Shown here in pieces: positions 6,033 through 6,087 of a DNA stretch of 6,087 nucleotides. The stretch covers positions 1-6,087 of the forward strand of contig WGAR01000170.1 in the NCBI GenBank assembly GCA_015494725.1, in the 5' to 3' direction. The position numbers were made by a program, and so were the translations under genes. Origin of the DNA: Thermodesulfobacteriaceae bacterium (lineage in GTDB: Bacteria; Desulfobacterota; Thermodesulfobacteria; Thermodesulfobacteriales; Thermodesulfobacteriaceae). Below the pieces are notes generated by a model that saw only the letters and a list, made by a program, of their open reading frames with translations, was not told where the DNA came from and ran no database searches. Within the stretch, counting starts at the first letter, position 1; every line of letters begins with the position of its first letter.

Positions 6033-6087
6033 TTAGACGAAAAGGGAGCTTACCGAATCGTCCGCATGTATGCGGCGTATGGCCTCC
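6033..6087 (-). CDS. prs: Ribose-phosphate pyrophosphokinase, last 17 codons (5' end outside window)
   Basis: Reading the minus strand from 6086 gives EAIRRIHADDSVSSLFV and then TAA at 6035-6033. The ending IRRIH..SVSSLF is the near-invariant C-terminus of bacterial PRPP synthetases, which make phosphoribosyl pyrophosphate from ribose 5-phosphate and ATP for purine, pyrimidine, His and Trp synthesis. Only the tail is visible, so catalytic residues cannot be checked. The position immediately upstream of rplY and pth is the common bacterial order, which strengthens the call. The 19-nt gap to rplY contains only the rplY ribosome site, so the two are almost certainly co-transcribed. Confidence 0.88.
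   Translation of the reverse strand, partial: EAIRRIHADDSVSSLFV

Overview
The window is bacterial, gene-dense and roughly 60% GC by eye. Protein composition is rich in Glu, Arg, Leu and Pro and poor in Gln and Asn, which suggests a thermophile. A thermophilic lineage such as Thermodesulfobacteriota would fit, but this is a weak inference and no 16S or other marker is present.

Layout. On the plus strand, positions 1-276 hold the C-terminal end of a probable DUF429 (RNase H-fold) protein. It is followed, 12 bp later and in the same frame, by a complete AAA ATPase with a DUF4143 domain (289-1578). The short gap between them is an AT-rich island (13 G/C in 50 bases over 241-290). It contains a good extended -10 promoter overlapped by an inverted repeat, placed so that the ATPase mRNA would be nearly or fully leaderless. 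The ATPase converges on a minus-strand operon. The 131-bp convergent gap holds a perfect 12-bp-arm palindrome at 1601-1625.

From 6087 down to 1710, everything on the minus strand looks like one tightly packed operon: the last 17 codons of prs (PRPP synthetase), rplY (ribosomal protein L25/CTC), pth (peptidyl-tRNA hydrolase), a psiE-family membrane protein, guaA (GMP synthetase), a Uma2-family nuclease, and a short dolichol/polyprenol kinase-like membrane protein. The junctions are a 19-nt gap, a 2-nt gap, an ATGA overlap, an 11-nt overlap, a 4-nt gap and a TTGA overlap. No internal gap is large enough for a conventional promoter, so co-transcription and translational coupling are likely.

How the genes fit together. 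prs-rplY-pth is a common bacterial grouping (nucleotide precursor plus translation quality control). guaA adds purine synthesis, which draws on PRPP. PsiE, Uma2 and the kinase-like protein are not obvious members of that set and are the accessory part of the operon.

I do not see a clear undescribed multi-gene system. The most checkable oddities are the leaderless-looking, palindrome-covered promoter of the ATPase, the kinase-like protein that lacks the usual KSxEGS-type segment, and a roughly eight-fold excess of the palindrome TCCGGA. There are no CRISPR arrays, tRNA or rRNA genes or insertion sequences that I can see.
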